The position numbers and the translations under genes are program-made. From the NCBI RefSeq assembly GCF_009909235.1, contig NZ_JAAAPO010000004.1, positions 186,001 to 250,000 of the forward strand: 64,000 bases of DNA, given 5' to 3'. The notes beneath the pieces were generated by a model. It saw only the letters and a program-made list of their open reading frames with translations. It was not told the DNA's origin and made no database searches. Each line of letters begins with the position of its first letter. The stretch's first letter is position 1. Below are positions 17,226 through 28,622 of this stretch, piece after piece. The DNA comes from Novosphingobium ovatum (GTDB lineage: Bacteria; Pseudomonadota; Alphaproteobacteria; Sphingomonadales; Sphingomonadaceae).

Positions 17226-18554
17226 ATGGCTATTGTGACGCGTTTCGCCCCTTCGCCCACCGGGCACCTGCATATCGGCAACATCCGCACGGCGCTGCAT
17301 AACTGGATGCTGGCGCGCCATGGCGGCGGGCGATTCCTGTTGCGAATCGATGATACCGATCTGGCCCGCAGCCGCGAGGAATATGTCGATGGCATCCGCG
17401 CCGATCTGGCATGGCTGGGCCTGACGCCAGAGGCCGAGGTGCGCCAGTCGGCCCGCTTTGCCCTGTATCAGGCGGCGGCCGACCGGCTGATCGCCGATGG
17501 GCGGCTGTATCCGTGCTGGGAAACCCCGCAGGAACTGGAGCTCAAGCGCAAGGTGCTGTTGGGCCGTGGCCTGCCGCCGGTCTATGACCGCGCCGCCTTG
17601 ACGTTGAGCGAGGCCGACAAGCAGGCGCGCATTGACGCCGGTGACATGCCGCATTGGCGCTTCAAGCTGGACCATGACACGCCGATCCGCTGGACCGACG
17701 GTGTGCGCGGCGAACAGACTTTTGATCCGCGCATGATTTCCGATCCGGTCGTGCGGCGCGCCGATGGTTCGTGGCTGTATATGTTGCCCAGCGTGATCGA
17801 CGATATCGACATGGGCGTGACGCAGATCCTGCGTGGTGAGGACCATGTGTCGAACACCGCGACGCAATTGCAGATGTTCACCGCGCTGGGCGCGCCGATG
17901 CCGGGGCTGGCGCATACCGCGCTGCTGACCGGGGCCGAGGGCAAACTGTCCAAGCGTCTTGGCTCGTTGGGCGTGGCCGAACTGCGCGAGAGCGGGATTG
18001 AGCCCGAGGCGATCATCAGCCTGCTGGCGCGGCTGGGCACCAGCGATCCGGTCGACCCGGCACTTTGCCTCGAGGAACTGCTGGCCGCGTTTGACCTCTC
18101 GCGCTTTGGCCGGGCGCCTGCCCGCTTTGATGAGGCGGAACTGGCCCGCGTCAACGCCGCGATCATCCACCGTCTGCCCTATGCGCAGGTGGCGGGCCGC
18201 CTGCCCACCGGCATGGGCGAGGAGGGGTGGAACGCCATCCGCCCCAACCTGAACACCGTGGCCGAGGCCAAGGATTGGTGGGCGATCGTCACCGGCCCGA
18301 TCACTGCGCCTGCGCCTGATGCGGAAACGCGCGATTTCCTGAACGCGGCGGCCGATGTGGCGGCTGGGCTGGCATGGGGCGCGGATGCGTGGGGGCAACT
18401 GACCGCCGCGCTAAAGGACGCCACCGGCCGCAAGGGCAAGGCCCTGTTCCTGCCGCTGCGTCAGGCGATTACCGGCATGGACCACGGCCCCGACATGGGC
18501 GCGCTGTTGCCGCTGATCGGGCAGGACGCGGTGGTGGCGCGGCTGCGGGGGTAA
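17226..18554 (+). CDS. gltX: Glutamyl-tRNA synthetase
   Basis: A 442-residue class I aminoacyl-tRNA synthetase. The HIGH-type motif is FAPSPTGHLHIGNIR at residues 7-21 and the KMSKS-type motif is KLSKRLGS near residue 240; both bind ATP. The C-terminal anticodon-binding helices are present. It is shorter than the common GluRS of about 470 residues. Many alphaproteobacteria carry two GluRS genes, and the shorter type can prefer certain tRNA-Glu or tRNA-Gln. Which paralogue this is cannot be decided from the window. The start has TTTTC rather than a strong Shine-Dalgarno. The gene is followed by an inverted-repeat element. Confidence 0.93.
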   Translation: MAIVTRFAPSPTGHLHIGNIRTALHNWMLARHGGGRFLLRIDDTDLARSREEYVDGIRADLAWLGLTPEAEVRQSARFALYQAAADRLIADGRLYPCWETPQELELKRKVLLGRGLPPVYDRAALTLSEADKQARIDAGDMPHWRFKLDHDTPIRWTDGVRGEQTFDPRMISDPVVRRADGSWLYMLPSVIDDIDMGVTQILRGEDHVSNTATQLQMFTALGAPMPGLAHTALLTGAEGKLSKRLGSLGVAELRESGIEPEAIISLLARLGTSDPVDPALCLEELLAAFDLSRFGRAPARFDEAELARVNAAIIHRLPYAQVAGRLPTGMGEEGWNAIRPNLNTVAEAKDWWAIVTGPITAPAPDAETRDFLNAAADVAAGLAWGADAWGQLTAALKDATGRKGKALFLPLRQAITGMDHGPDMGALLPLIGQDAVVARLRG

Positions 18555-18582
18555 GGCGGTTTGCGAAGCCGGGGGTGTTTGG

Positions 18583-18813
18583 CCTCCGGCGGGCAAAGGG
18601 CGTTACGCCCTTTGCAATCCCCATGATGGCGGTGTGGGCGTGCCGATTGCCGTTGCCTAACGGCGCGATGTCGTGGGTTTTGAAGGCCGCTGCGCGGCAT
18701 GCAGCTCCGCAAAGCGGCTTCATTAACGCGGACACACGCGACGGCGCCTGCCTGACACCACCGATACGGTAATGGGATTGCAAAGGGTCCCCGCCCTTTG
18801 CCCGCCGGAGGCA
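18583..18813. repeat. Long inverted-repeat element between gltX and glnD
   Basis: The two ends (18583-18624 and 18771-18813) are near-perfect inverted copies over about 42 bases, with about 145 bases between them. Each arm contains a smaller hairpin built on GCAAAGGGCG and CGCCCTTTGC. The middle part also contains inverted segments, for example GGCGGTGT against ACACCACC. This is the form of a paired REP/BIME unit or a small MITE. No reading frame inside is convincing. It fills the whole gap between convergent gltX and glnD and could also act as a terminator. Confidence 0.7.
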
Positions 18814-18834
18814 AATTCCGGCGCCCGGCGCAAC

Positions 18835-21579
18835 TTACCCCGCCACTTCCACCACATCCTCGCTGGCCGCCTCCAGCAGGCGTTTTTCGACCGATTTCTG
18901 CCGCCCGCCGCTGTCGATTTTGCCGCCGAACAGGTCGGTGACGTAAAAGGTGTCGACGGCGCGTTCGCCATAGGTGGCGATATGGGCGGAGTGGACGATC
19001 AGCCGCGATTCAAACAGCGCGCGGGCCAGACGGTTCAGCAGTGCCGGGCGGTCGCGGGCGGAAATCTCCACCACCGTGAACCGGTTTGACGCCTCGTTGT
19101 CGAATTCGACGCGGGGGCGCACCTCGAAGGCTTCGGCGCGGGGGCGGGCCAGGGGGCGCGCGGCCAATTGCGGCACCAGTTTCACCCGGTTGGCCAGCGC
19201 GTCACCGATGGTGGTTTTCAGCCGGGTCAGCTGGCTGTCTTCGGAGAAGGGGCGGCCCAGCGGGTCCTGCACCAGGAAGTTGTCCACCGCCGTGCCATTG
19301 CGCGTGGTGTGGATGCGCGCGTCGATGATGTTGCCGCCCGCCAGATGGATGCCCCCCGCGATGCGATAGAACAGCCCCGGATGGTCGGCGGCGATCACCA
19401 TCACCAGTGTCGCCGCGCGCGCCGCGTCATAGGTGGTGGTGATGGTCAGCGGCGCGCCTTTGGCCTCGTCCAGCTGGACCAGATTGAGCGCGATGACATC
19501 CTCTGGCTCGGCGATCCAATAGGCGTCGGTAAAGGCGCCGCCCAGCTTCTCGACCAGATCGGCGCGCGCGCCCAGACGTGTGGCGACATCGGCCTTGCGG
19601 GCGGCGATGCGTTCGGCGCGGTGGTGTTTGACATGGCCCAGACGCAGCCGTTCCTCGGCGGCGGCATAGGCCTCGTGCAGCAATTGGCGCTTCCAGCCGT
19701 TCCACACGCCCGGCCCCACCGCGCGGATGTCGACAATCGTCAGCATCGTCAGCAGCCGCAGGCGTTCAAGCGTTTCGACCGCCGCGACAAAATCGGTGAT
19801 GGTCTTCCAGTCGGCCAGATCGCGTTTAAAGGCGGTGGCGCTCATCAGCAGGTGCTGACGCACCAGCCAACTGACCAGCGCCGTCTCCTCGTCCGACAGG
19901 CCCAGCCGCGGGCACAGCTTCAGCGCGATCTCGGCGCCCAGCACGCTGTGGTCGCCGCCGCGCCCCTTGGCGATGTCATGCATCAATACCGAGACATAGA
20001 GCGCCCGGCGATGCTGCACCTTGCCCACCAGTTGCGTGGCCAGCGGATGGTCGGTTTCCATCTCGCCCTTTTCGATGCGGGCCAACAGGCCGATGGCGCG
20101 GATGGTGTGTTCGTCCACCGTATAGTGGTGGTACATGTCGAACTGCATCTGGGCGTTCACCCGGCCGAATTCGGGGATGAAACGGCCAAACACCCCGCCT
20201 TCGTTCAGCCAGCGCAGCACGGTTTCGGGGTCGTTGCGGCTGGTCAGCAGATCCAGAAACAGTGCGTTGGCGCGCGGGTCATGGCGCGCGCCGTCGATCA
20301 GGCGGCAATCGCGGTTGATCTGGCGCTGGGTTTCGGGGTGGATCTCATACCCCTCCTTGTCGGCCAGAACATAGATTTCCAGCAGGCGGATCGGGTCCTG
20401 CGCGAACCATTCGTCATTGGGGGCGGCAATGCGGCCATGCGCCACCTGATAGCCCTTGACCAGTTTGGGCCGCGCCCGCAGCCCGGCAAAAAAGCCGCGC
20501 TTGGCCTTGGGGGCGGACTGTTCCTCCAATTGCGCCAGAAACACGCCCGTCAGGCCGCCGACCGTTTTGGCCTGCAAAAAGAAATACTGCATGAAGCGTT
20601 CAACCGCGCTTTTGCCCGGCCGGTCGGAAAAGTTCATGCGGGCTGCCACCTGTCGTTGCAGGTCGAATGTCAGGCGGTCCTCGGCGCGTTTGGTGATGGT
20701 GTGCAGGTGGCAGCGCACCGCCCAGAAAAAGTTCTCGGCGCGGCGGAAGGCGCGGTATTCGTCCTGCGTCAACAGGCCGACATCGACCAGTTCGCCCGGT
20801 TCACGCACCTTGTACTGGTATTTGCCGATCCAATACAGTGTGTGCAGGTCGCGCAGGCCGCCCTTGCCTTCCTTGACGTTGGGTTCGACGACATAGCGGG
20901 AATCGCCCAGCCTTTTGTGCCGGTCATTCCGCTCGGCCAGCTTTTGCGCGACAAAGCTGCGCTCGGTGCCATGCACCACCTCGGCAAAGAAGCGGCGGCG
21001 CGCCTCGTCAAACAGGGCCTGATCACCCCAGACATAGCGGCCTTCCAGCATGGCGGTGCAGATGGTGATGTCGCCCTTGGACATGCGCACCATGTCGTCC
21101 AGCGACCGGCTGGAATGACCGATCTTCAGCCCCAGATCCCACAGGAAATAGAGCATCGCCTCGATCACCTGTTCGCACCATGGCGTCTGTTTGATCGGCG
21201 TGAGGAAGGCAACGTCGACATCCGAATGGGGCGCCATCTCGCCCCGGCCATAGCCGCCCACGGCCATGATCGTCAGCCGTTCGCCCGCGCTGCGGTTCGA
21301 CACGGGATAGACATCGGCCACCACATGATCATGGATCACCCGCAGCAACTGATCGACCAGAAAGGCCTGTGCTTCGGCCACGTCATGCCCGCTGCCGGGC
21401 TTGGCGGTCAGGCGGCGGCTGATTTCCTCGCGGCCCGTCTCCAGCGCCCCGCGCAACAGTTCGACCACGCCCATCCGCCCCTTGGCCGCGCCCTGTTCGG
21501 CCACCACTGCGCCAATCGCCACGGTCAGGGCGCGCCGGTCGATCACGGCGCGCGGATTGGGAATGCGGATGGCAGACAT
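18835..21579 (-). CDS. glnD: Bifunctional PII uridylyltransferase/uridylyl-removing enzyme
   Basis: About 914 residues. Domains in order: a nucleotidyltransferase domain with VGGYGRGEMAPHSDVDVAFL near residue 110 (the GG and DxD set), a GlnD-type helical region, an HD hydrolase domain with LMHDIAKGRGGDHS, and two C-terminal ACT domains (DHPGLFYRIAGGIHLAGGNI and RDRPALLNRLARALFESRL) that bind glutamine. It uridylylates PII at low glutamine and removes UMP at high glutamine, so it is the primary nitrogen sensor. The start MSAIRIPNP is preferred; an ATG 18 bases upstream (21597) is also possible. It is divergent from lgt. Confidence 0.96.
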   Translation of the reverse strand: MSAIRIPNPRAVIDRRALTVAIGAVVAEQGAAKGRMGVVELLRGALETGREEISRRLTAKPGSGHDVAEAQAFLVDQLLRVIHDHVVADVYPVSNRSAGERLTIMAVGGYGRGEMAPHSDVDVAFLTPIKQTPWCEQVIEAMLYFLWDLGLKIGHSSRSLDDMVRMSKGDITICTAMLEGRYVWGDQALFDEARRRFFAEVVHGTERSFVAQKLAERNDRHKRLGDSRYVVEPNVKEGKGGLRDLHTLYWIGKYQYKVREPGELVDVGLLTQDEYRAFRRAENFFWAVRCHLHTITKRAEDRLTFDLQRQVAARMNFSDRPGKSAVERFMQYFFLQAKTVGGLTGVFLAQLEEQSAPKAKRGFFAGLRARPKLVKGYQVAHGRIAAPNDEWFAQDPIRLLEIYVLADKEGYEIHPETQRQINRDCRLIDGARHDPRANALFLDLLTSRNDPETVLRWLNEGGVFGRFIPEFGRVNAQMQFDMYHHYTVDEHTIRAIGLLARIEKGEMETDHPLATQLVGKVQHRRALYVSVLMHDIAKGRGGDHSVLGAEIALKLCPRLGLSDEETALVSWLVRQHLLMSATAFKRDLADWKTITDFVAAVETLERLRLLTMLTIVDIRAVGPGVWNGWKRQLLHEAYAAAEERLRLGHVKHHRAERIAARKADVATRLGARADLVEKLGGAFTDAYWIAEPEDVIALNLVQLDEAKGAPLTITTTYDAARAATLVMVIAADHPGLFYRIAGGIHLAGGNIIDARIHTTRNGTAVDNFLVQDPLGRPFSEDSQLTRLKTTIGDALANRVKLVPQLAARPLARPRAEAFEVRPRVEFDNEASNRFTVVEISARDRPALLNRLARALFESRLIVHSAHIATYGERAVDTFYVTDLFGGKIDSGGRQKSVEKRLLEAASEDVVEVAG

Positions 21580-21764
21580 CACAGGCTTTGCTTTCAACCA
21601 GAACGGGGGCGTGGCGCAATATCCATGCCCGGCGTGGGGATATGGTTAAAGCACTTATCAGCGCGGTGATGCCAAACAAGCCCCTGTTTGCCGTGTGGCC
21701 TTTGTCATATGGCTGTGGCAAAGGCGGCAAGAACCGGCCCCTTTTCATGCCTTGCAGGATGCCC

Positions 21765-22655
21765 ATGCTGATCGATCTGCTTTCCGCTGCCACCGGCGCT
21801 GTGCAACCCCCGCTGATGTGGGCCGATCTGGGGCTCAAGCGCGGGATCGATCTGGGTTTTTTCACCCTGCGCTATTACTCGCTGGCCTATCTGGTGGGGA
21901 TCCTGTTCGGGTTCTGGCACATGGGCCGGATGATCCGCCGCGCCGGCAGCCCGCTGGCCCAACGCCATGTCGATGACCTGTTCCTGTGGTGCACGATCGG
22001 TATCATCGCGGGCGGGCGACTGGGCTATGCGCTGTTTTACATGCCCAGCCTGTTCACCCACCCGCTGGACCTGTTCAAACTGTGGGAAGGCGGGATGTCG
22101 TTCCATGGCGGGCTGATTGGCGTGGTTGTGGCGATCTGGGGCGTGTGCCGGGCTGGCGGGCTCTCGTTCATCCGGGTGTGTGACTATATGGCGCCCTGCG
22201 CGCCGGTGGGGCTGTTGCTGGGCCGTCTGGCCAATTTCATCAATGGTGAGCTGTGGGGCCGTGTGACCGACAGCAATGTGCCATGGGCGATGGTGTTCCC
22301 TGATCCGGCGGCGGGCCAATATCCCCGCCACCCCAGCCAGCTGTACGAGGCGGGTCTGGAGGGCGCGGTGTTGCTGGCGGTGCTGATGGTGCTGTTCTGG
22401 CGCACACAGGCGCGCTGGCGTCCGGGGCTGATGATGGGCGTGTTCGCGGCCGGTTATGGCGTGGCGCGCTTTATCGTCGAATTCTATCGTGAGCCGGACC
22501 AGCAATTGGAGGCCTTTGCCCGCGCCACCCATATGTCGATGGGCCAATGGCTGTGCGTGCCGATGATCGCGCTGGGGCTGTGGCTGATCGCGCGTGCGCT
22601 GACCCGCCCGGCATTGGGCGCGGGCGTGCCGGTCAGCGGGGCCAATGTCGGCTGA
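21765..22655 (+). CDS. lgt: Phosphatidylglycerol--prolipoprotein diacylglyceryl transferase
   Basis: A 296-residue polytopic inner-membrane protein. It shows the Lgt signature GRLANFINGELWGR with its catalytic Arg/Asn, plus YYSLAYLVG, MSFHGGLIG, HPSQLYEAG and GVARFIVEFYREPD. It transfers diacylglyceryl from phosphatidylglycerol to the lipobox Cys of prolipoproteins, the first step of lipoprotein maturation. ATG 21765 is chosen because AGGA lies 5 bases upstream; in-frame ATGs at 21747 and 21759 are alternatives. The stop TGA overlaps the ATG of the next gene by one base, so the two are translationally coupled. Confidence 0.96.
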   Translation: MLIDLLSAATGAVQPPLMWADLGLKRGIDLGFFTLRYYSLAYLVGILFGFWHMGRMIRRAGSPLAQRHVDDLFLWCTIGIIAGGRLGYALFYMPSLFTHPLDLFKLWEGGMSFHGGLIGVVVAIWGVCRAGGLSFIRVCDYMAPCAPVGLLLGRLANFINGELWGRVTDSNVPWAMVFPDPAAGQYPRHPSQLYEAGLEGAVLLAVLMVLFWRTQARWRPGLMMGVFAAGYGVARFIVEFYREPDQQLEAFARATHMSMGQWLCVPMIALGLWLIARALTRPALGAGVPVSGANVG

Positions 22656-23728
22656 TGGCTGACGACACCGCATTGGGCGCCCAGTTCCGGCGCCTGATCG
22701 CCAATCACGGGGCCATCCCGATCACGCTGTGGATGGCGCAGGCCAATGCGGCCTATTACGCGGCGCGCGATCCGCTGGGGGCGGCGGGCGATTTCATCAC
22801 CGCGCCCGAAATCAGCCAAATGTTTGGCGAGATGGTGGGGATCGCGCTGGCCGATGTGTGGCGGCGGGCGGGGGCGCCTGCCGATGTCCTGTATGTCGAG
22901 CCGGGGCCGGGCAGAGGCACACTGGCGCGCGATGCCTTGCGCGTGGCGGCGCGGTTTGGGCTGCGGCCTCGGGTGCATTTTGTCGAAACCTCGCCGGTGT
23001 TGCGGCAGGCGCAGGCGGGGCTGTTTCCCGATGCGGTGTGGCACGATGATCTGGGCACGATCCCCGATGACGCGCCGATCCTGTTGGTCGCGAACGAGTT
23101 TCTGGACGCGCTGCCGCTGCGCCAATTGGTGCGCACGCCGCAGGGCTGGCGCGAACGCATGGTCGGGTTGGACAGCCGGGCCGATGACGCGCGGTTTGTG
23201 CCGGTGGCGGGCAACATGCCGATGGACGCGGCGGTGCGGCCCGAATGGCGCGACCTGCCCGCCGGCACCATCGTGGAAAGCTGCCCCGCCGCGGCCGCCG
23301 TCATGGGCCAGATCGGCGCGCGGCTGGCGGCGCAGGGTGGCGCGGCGCTGGTGATCGACTATGGCCACGCCACGCCGCAGGTGGGCTCTTCGTTGCAAGC
23401 CTTGCGGGCGCATGCCCATGCCGATCCCTTTGCCGATCCGGGCAGCGCGGACCTGACGTGGCTGGTCGATTTTGCCACCGCCGCTGACGCCGCCACGGCG
23501 CAGGGCGCGCGGGCATGTCCGCTGGCGACCCAAGGCGACTGGCTGGCCGCGATGGGGATGGGGGACCGCGCCCGCGCCTTGATCGCCGCCGCGCCTGACC
23601 GCACAGATGATGTTGGCCGCGCCCTGCACCGCTTGACCGCGCCCGACCAGATGGGGACTTTGTTCAAGGTGCTGGGCCTGTTTGGCGGCGGCTGGCCAGC
23701 GCCGCATGGCTTTCCACCCGCCGCCTGA
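22655..23728 (+). CDS. SAM-dependent methyltransferase, MidA/NDUFAF7-like
   Basis: A 357-residue protein of the COG1565/DUF185 family. It opens with a helical segment (PITLWMAQANAAYYAARDPLGAAGDFITAPEISQMFGEM) containing the family-specific GDFITAPEISQ. It then shows the SAM-binding VEPGPGRGTLARD and NEFLDALPLRQ motifs. The mitochondrial homologue NDUFAF7 methylates an Arg of complex I subunit NDUFS2; the bacterial target is inferred to be similar. The start ATG overlaps the lgt stop (TGATG). In related genomes the next gene is often a laccase-domain protein, but here it is an MFS transporter. Confidence 0.88.
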   Translation: MADDTALGAQFRRLIANHGAIPITLWMAQANAAYYAARDPLGAAGDFITAPEISQMFGEMVGIALADVWRRAGAPADVLYVEPGPGRGTLARDALRVAARFGLRPRVHFVETSPVLRQAQAGLFPDAVWHDDLGTIPDDAPILLVANEFLDALPLRQLVRTPQGWRERMVGLDSRADDARFVPVAGNMPMDAAVRPEWRDLPAGTIVESCPAAAAVMGQIGARLAAQGGAALVIDYGHATPQVGSSLQALRAHAHADPFADPGSADLTWLVDFATAADAATAQGARACPLATQGDWLAAMGMGDRARALIAAAPDRTDDVGRALHRLTAPDQMGTLFKVLGLFGGGWPAPHGFPPAA

Positions 23729-23748
23729 CGCGCGGTTGTCGCCAGCGG

Positions 23749-23790
23749 CCGGGGTGGCTTTGCCGCCTGCCGCCGGGGCGGCTTTGCCGC
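23749..23790 (+). repeat. Two-copy direct repeat
   Basis: An 18-base unit, CCGGGGTGGCTTTGCCGC, is repeated after 24 bases with a single change (T to C). It sits in the 137-base gap between the MidA-like gene and the MFS gene. Each copy can form a small GCGGC/GCCGC hairpin. No function is evident. Confidence 0.5.
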
Positions 23791-23865
23791 AGGGCGAACA
23801 GGGCGCCCAAAGGTTAACGTCGCCTTTCGCGCGCCGTCTTGCATTGCAGCATCAGGCGGTACACC

Positions 23866-25074
23866 ATGCGCGCCATGACGGGATCGCTGACAGGCGCCGG
23901 ACGGCGCGAATTCGCTATGGGCTGGCCGATGGTGCTGGCCGCCGCCTTTGGGGTGGCGCTGGGCACAATGGGCATGGGGTTTTACTCGCTGGGCCTGTTT
24001 GTCAAACCGCTACAGGCCGAATTCGGCTGGAGCCGCGCCGCCGTTTCGGGCGCGGCGACGTTCCAGCAATTGGGCATTTTCCTGTCAGCGCCGGTGGTGG
24101 GGCTGTTGGCCGATCGCATCGGCGTGCGGCCCATCGCGCTGGCCAGCTATATCGCCATGCCGCTGGCGCTGGTGGCGCTGAGCCATACGGGCAATTCGGT
24201 GGTGGAATGGTACGCGCTGTGGCTGCTGGTGTCGCTGGCGGGGTGTGGCACGGCGCCCACGATCTGGGCGCGGGCGGTCTCGGCGCGGTTTGACGCGGCG
24301 CGCGGGCTGGCGCTGGGGCTGATGTTGATGGGCACGGGCAGCGCGGCGGTGCTGGCGCCCGCATTGCTGGGCCCGGTGATCGCGGCGCATGGCTGGCGCA
24401 CGGCGGCGCAGATCATGGCGGGCGTGGCGCTGGTGGGGGGCATTGCCGTCAGCCTGATGACCCCGCGTGAACTGCGTGCCGCCGACCGTGCGGCCCGAGT
24501 TTCAGGCCGGTTCGAGCGCAACCGCGCGACATGGCTGTTGCTGGCGGTGGGCGCGGCGCTGGGGCTGATTGTGGCGGGCTTGATCATCCATCTGGTGCCG
24601 ATGCTGGTCGATCGCGGCATGGCGCCGGTTCAGGCGGCCTCGATGGCGGCCAGTCTGGGCGTGGCGGTGATCGTCGCGCGGGTGGCGGTGGGCTGGCTGT
24701 TCGACCGGTTCCACGCGCCTTATGTCGCGGCGCTGTTCCTGTCGTTGCCGGTGCTGTCCTGCGTGCTGCTCTGGGCGCATGGGCCGGTGCTGCCCGCCGC
24801 CTTGATGCTGGGCCTTGCCGCCGGGGCAGAGGTCGACATGCTGGCCTTCTTTACCGGGCGCTATGCGCGGATCGAGAATTACGGCGCGACCTATGGCTGG
24901 ATTTTGGGCGTGTTTGCCGCAGGCGCCGCGCTGGGGCCGTTGCTGGTGGGTTATACCGTGGATGCCACCGGCAATTACGATCTGGCGCTGATCGCCTCGG
25001 CGGTGGGGTTGCTGGCGGTGGTGGCGGTGGTGGCCTGCCTCGGGCCCTATCACCGCGCGGCTGATCCGGCCTGA
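23866..25074 (+). CDS. Major facilitator superfamily transporter
   Basis: About 402 residues with twelve predicted membrane helices, starting FAMGWPMVLAAAFGVALGTMGMGFYSLGLFV. The loop between helices 2 and 3 carries GLLADRIGVRP, the MFS motif A (GxLaDrxGrrp). A second copy, GWLFDRFHAP, is in the C-terminal half. The first part resembles the monocarboxylate/oxalate-formate branch of MFS. The substrate is unknown. The start at 23866 has AGGCGG 6 bases upstream; ATG 23875 is an alternative. It is followed by a strong bidirectional terminator. Confidence 0.87.
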   Translation: MRAMTGSLTGAGRREFAMGWPMVLAAAFGVALGTMGMGFYSLGLFVKPLQAEFGWSRAAVSGAATFQQLGIFLSAPVVGLLADRIGVRPIALASYIAMPLALVALSHTGNSVVEWYALWLLVSLAGCGTAPTIWARAVSARFDAARGLALGLMLMGTGSAAVLAPALLGPVIAAHGWRTAAQIMAGVALVGGIAVSLMTPRELRAADRAARVSGRFERNRATWLLLAVGAALGLIVAGLIIHLVPMLVDRGMAPVQAASMAASLGVAVIVARVAVGWLFDRFHAPYVAALFLSLPVLSCVLLWAHGPVLPAALMLGLAAGAEVDMLAFFTGRYARIENYGATYGWILGVFAAGAALGPLLVGYTVDATGNYDLALIASAVGLLAVVAVVACLGPYHRAADPA

Positions 25075-25081
25075 ACGCCGG

Positions 25082-25131
25082 ACACGAAAAAGGGCGAGGT
25101 GGTGGTCAAGTCCGCCTCGCCCTTTTCGTGT
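25082..25131. terminator. Bidirectional terminator
   Basis: Arms ACACGAAAAAGGGCGAGG and CCTCGCCCTTTTCGTGT pair over about 17 bases around a 15-base loop. A-rich and T-rich bases lie inside the stem. It lies between the convergent MFS and Flp pilin genes. Confidence 0.85.
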
Positions 25132-25152
25132 GCCGCGCTGGCGCGCCGGTCG

Positions 25153-25347
25153 TTACGCCGCAGCGTTCGCGCCCGACATTGCCGACGAGGTGCTGTTGAA
25201 GGTGGTCTTGAGCTGGTTGCCCAGACCGCGCATCGCGGTGATCGAGGCGACCGCCACCAGAGCGGCAATCAGCCCGTATTCGATGGCCGTGGCGCCGGTA
25301 TCATCGGCAGCCAGCCCGGCCAGGCGGCTTTTCAGCGAGTTCAACAT
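25153..25347 (-). CDS. Flp/Fap-type (type IVb) pilin
   Basis: A 64-residue pilin starting MLNSLKSRLAGLAADDTGAT, then AIEYGLIAALVAVASITA. The G/A-T-A-I-E-Y-G-L core is the hallmark of Flp pilins: processing occurs just before the hydrophobic helix, and Glu5/Tyr6 of the mature pilin are present. Normally flp sits with cpa and tad genes that build the tight-adherence pilus; none are in this window, so this is an orphan copy. The upstream 126 bases (25348-25473) are unusually AT-rich and likely hold its promoter. It lies downstream of gyrB and a small gene on the same strand. Confidence 0.9.
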   Translation of the reverse strand: MLNSLKSRLAGLAADDTGATAIEYGLIAALVAVASITAMRGLGNQLKTTFNSTSSAMSGANAAA

Positions 25348-25473
25348 CTTTGGTCTCCGGTCTGTTAGATCTGCCCCCAAGCGATCAGTGAGGACGGAAT
25401 GCCGGAATGCGCTTACCAAGCTCTTAATTTTGCCCGTATAAAGGCCATATAGATAAGCAAATACCCTTATATT

Positions 25474-25818
25474 TCAGCCCTCTGACTCTAACCGGGTGGT
25501 CAGCTGTGCGATCTCTTCGGGATCAAGAATCCAGGTACGAGTCGCCCTTCCCGCACGATGAACCGGTTTGGTCAGCAAGATTCGCGCCTGAGTCTTGGCA
25601 TGTGGCTTGTACAGACCGAAATGCATCGCACAGTCGCGAATCGTCCCGATGATCGGCGCGCGCCCTTCCAGATCGATCATCGTCGCGGGTTGATCCCACG
25701 GGATGTCGGCCACCCCCGCGCGGCGCATGGCCGGCGCGGGCGGCGTCACATAGGCGTCGATCGAGGTGAAATCGCGTGGCTGCCCGCCGTTGCCCTCAGG
25801 CGCGTCCTTTTGCCCCAT
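25474..25818 (-). CDS. Hypothetical protein coupled to gyrB
   Basis: A 114-residue soluble protein. The N terminus is polar and probably disordered (MGQKDAPEGNGGQPRDFTS). The C-terminal 70 residues look folded, with GTIRDCAMHFGLYKPHAKTQARILL and TRTWILDPEEIAQLTTRLE. Its ATG lies 2 bases after the gyrB stop, so it is probably translated from the same mRNA. The basic helix pair could be a DNA-binding element, but no known family was recognised. The coding assignment rests on tight spacing and the absence of a better frame. Confidence 0.6.
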   Translation of the reverse strand: MGQKDAPEGNGGQPRDFTSIDAYVTPPAPAMRRAGVADIPWDQPATMIDLEGRAPIIGTIRDCAMHFGLYKPHAKTQARILLTKPVHRAGRATRTWILDPEEIAQLTTRLESEG

Positions 25819-25820
25819 CG

Positions 25821-28560
<2,740 letters not shown>

Positions 28561-28622
28561 TATGATCCGGCTAGGGCCTTGCCCATAGGCCGCCCGCCCC
28601 TTCGGGTGGCGCCATAATAACC

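Noticed and set aside
18374..18772. Frames inside the inverted repeat after gltX
   Set aside because: They exist because the hairpin arms lack stops; composition is not coding and they begin inside gltX.
19168..21669. 833-codon open frame antisense to glnD
   Set aside because: Shadow of glnD; low-complexity composition without hydrophobic core.
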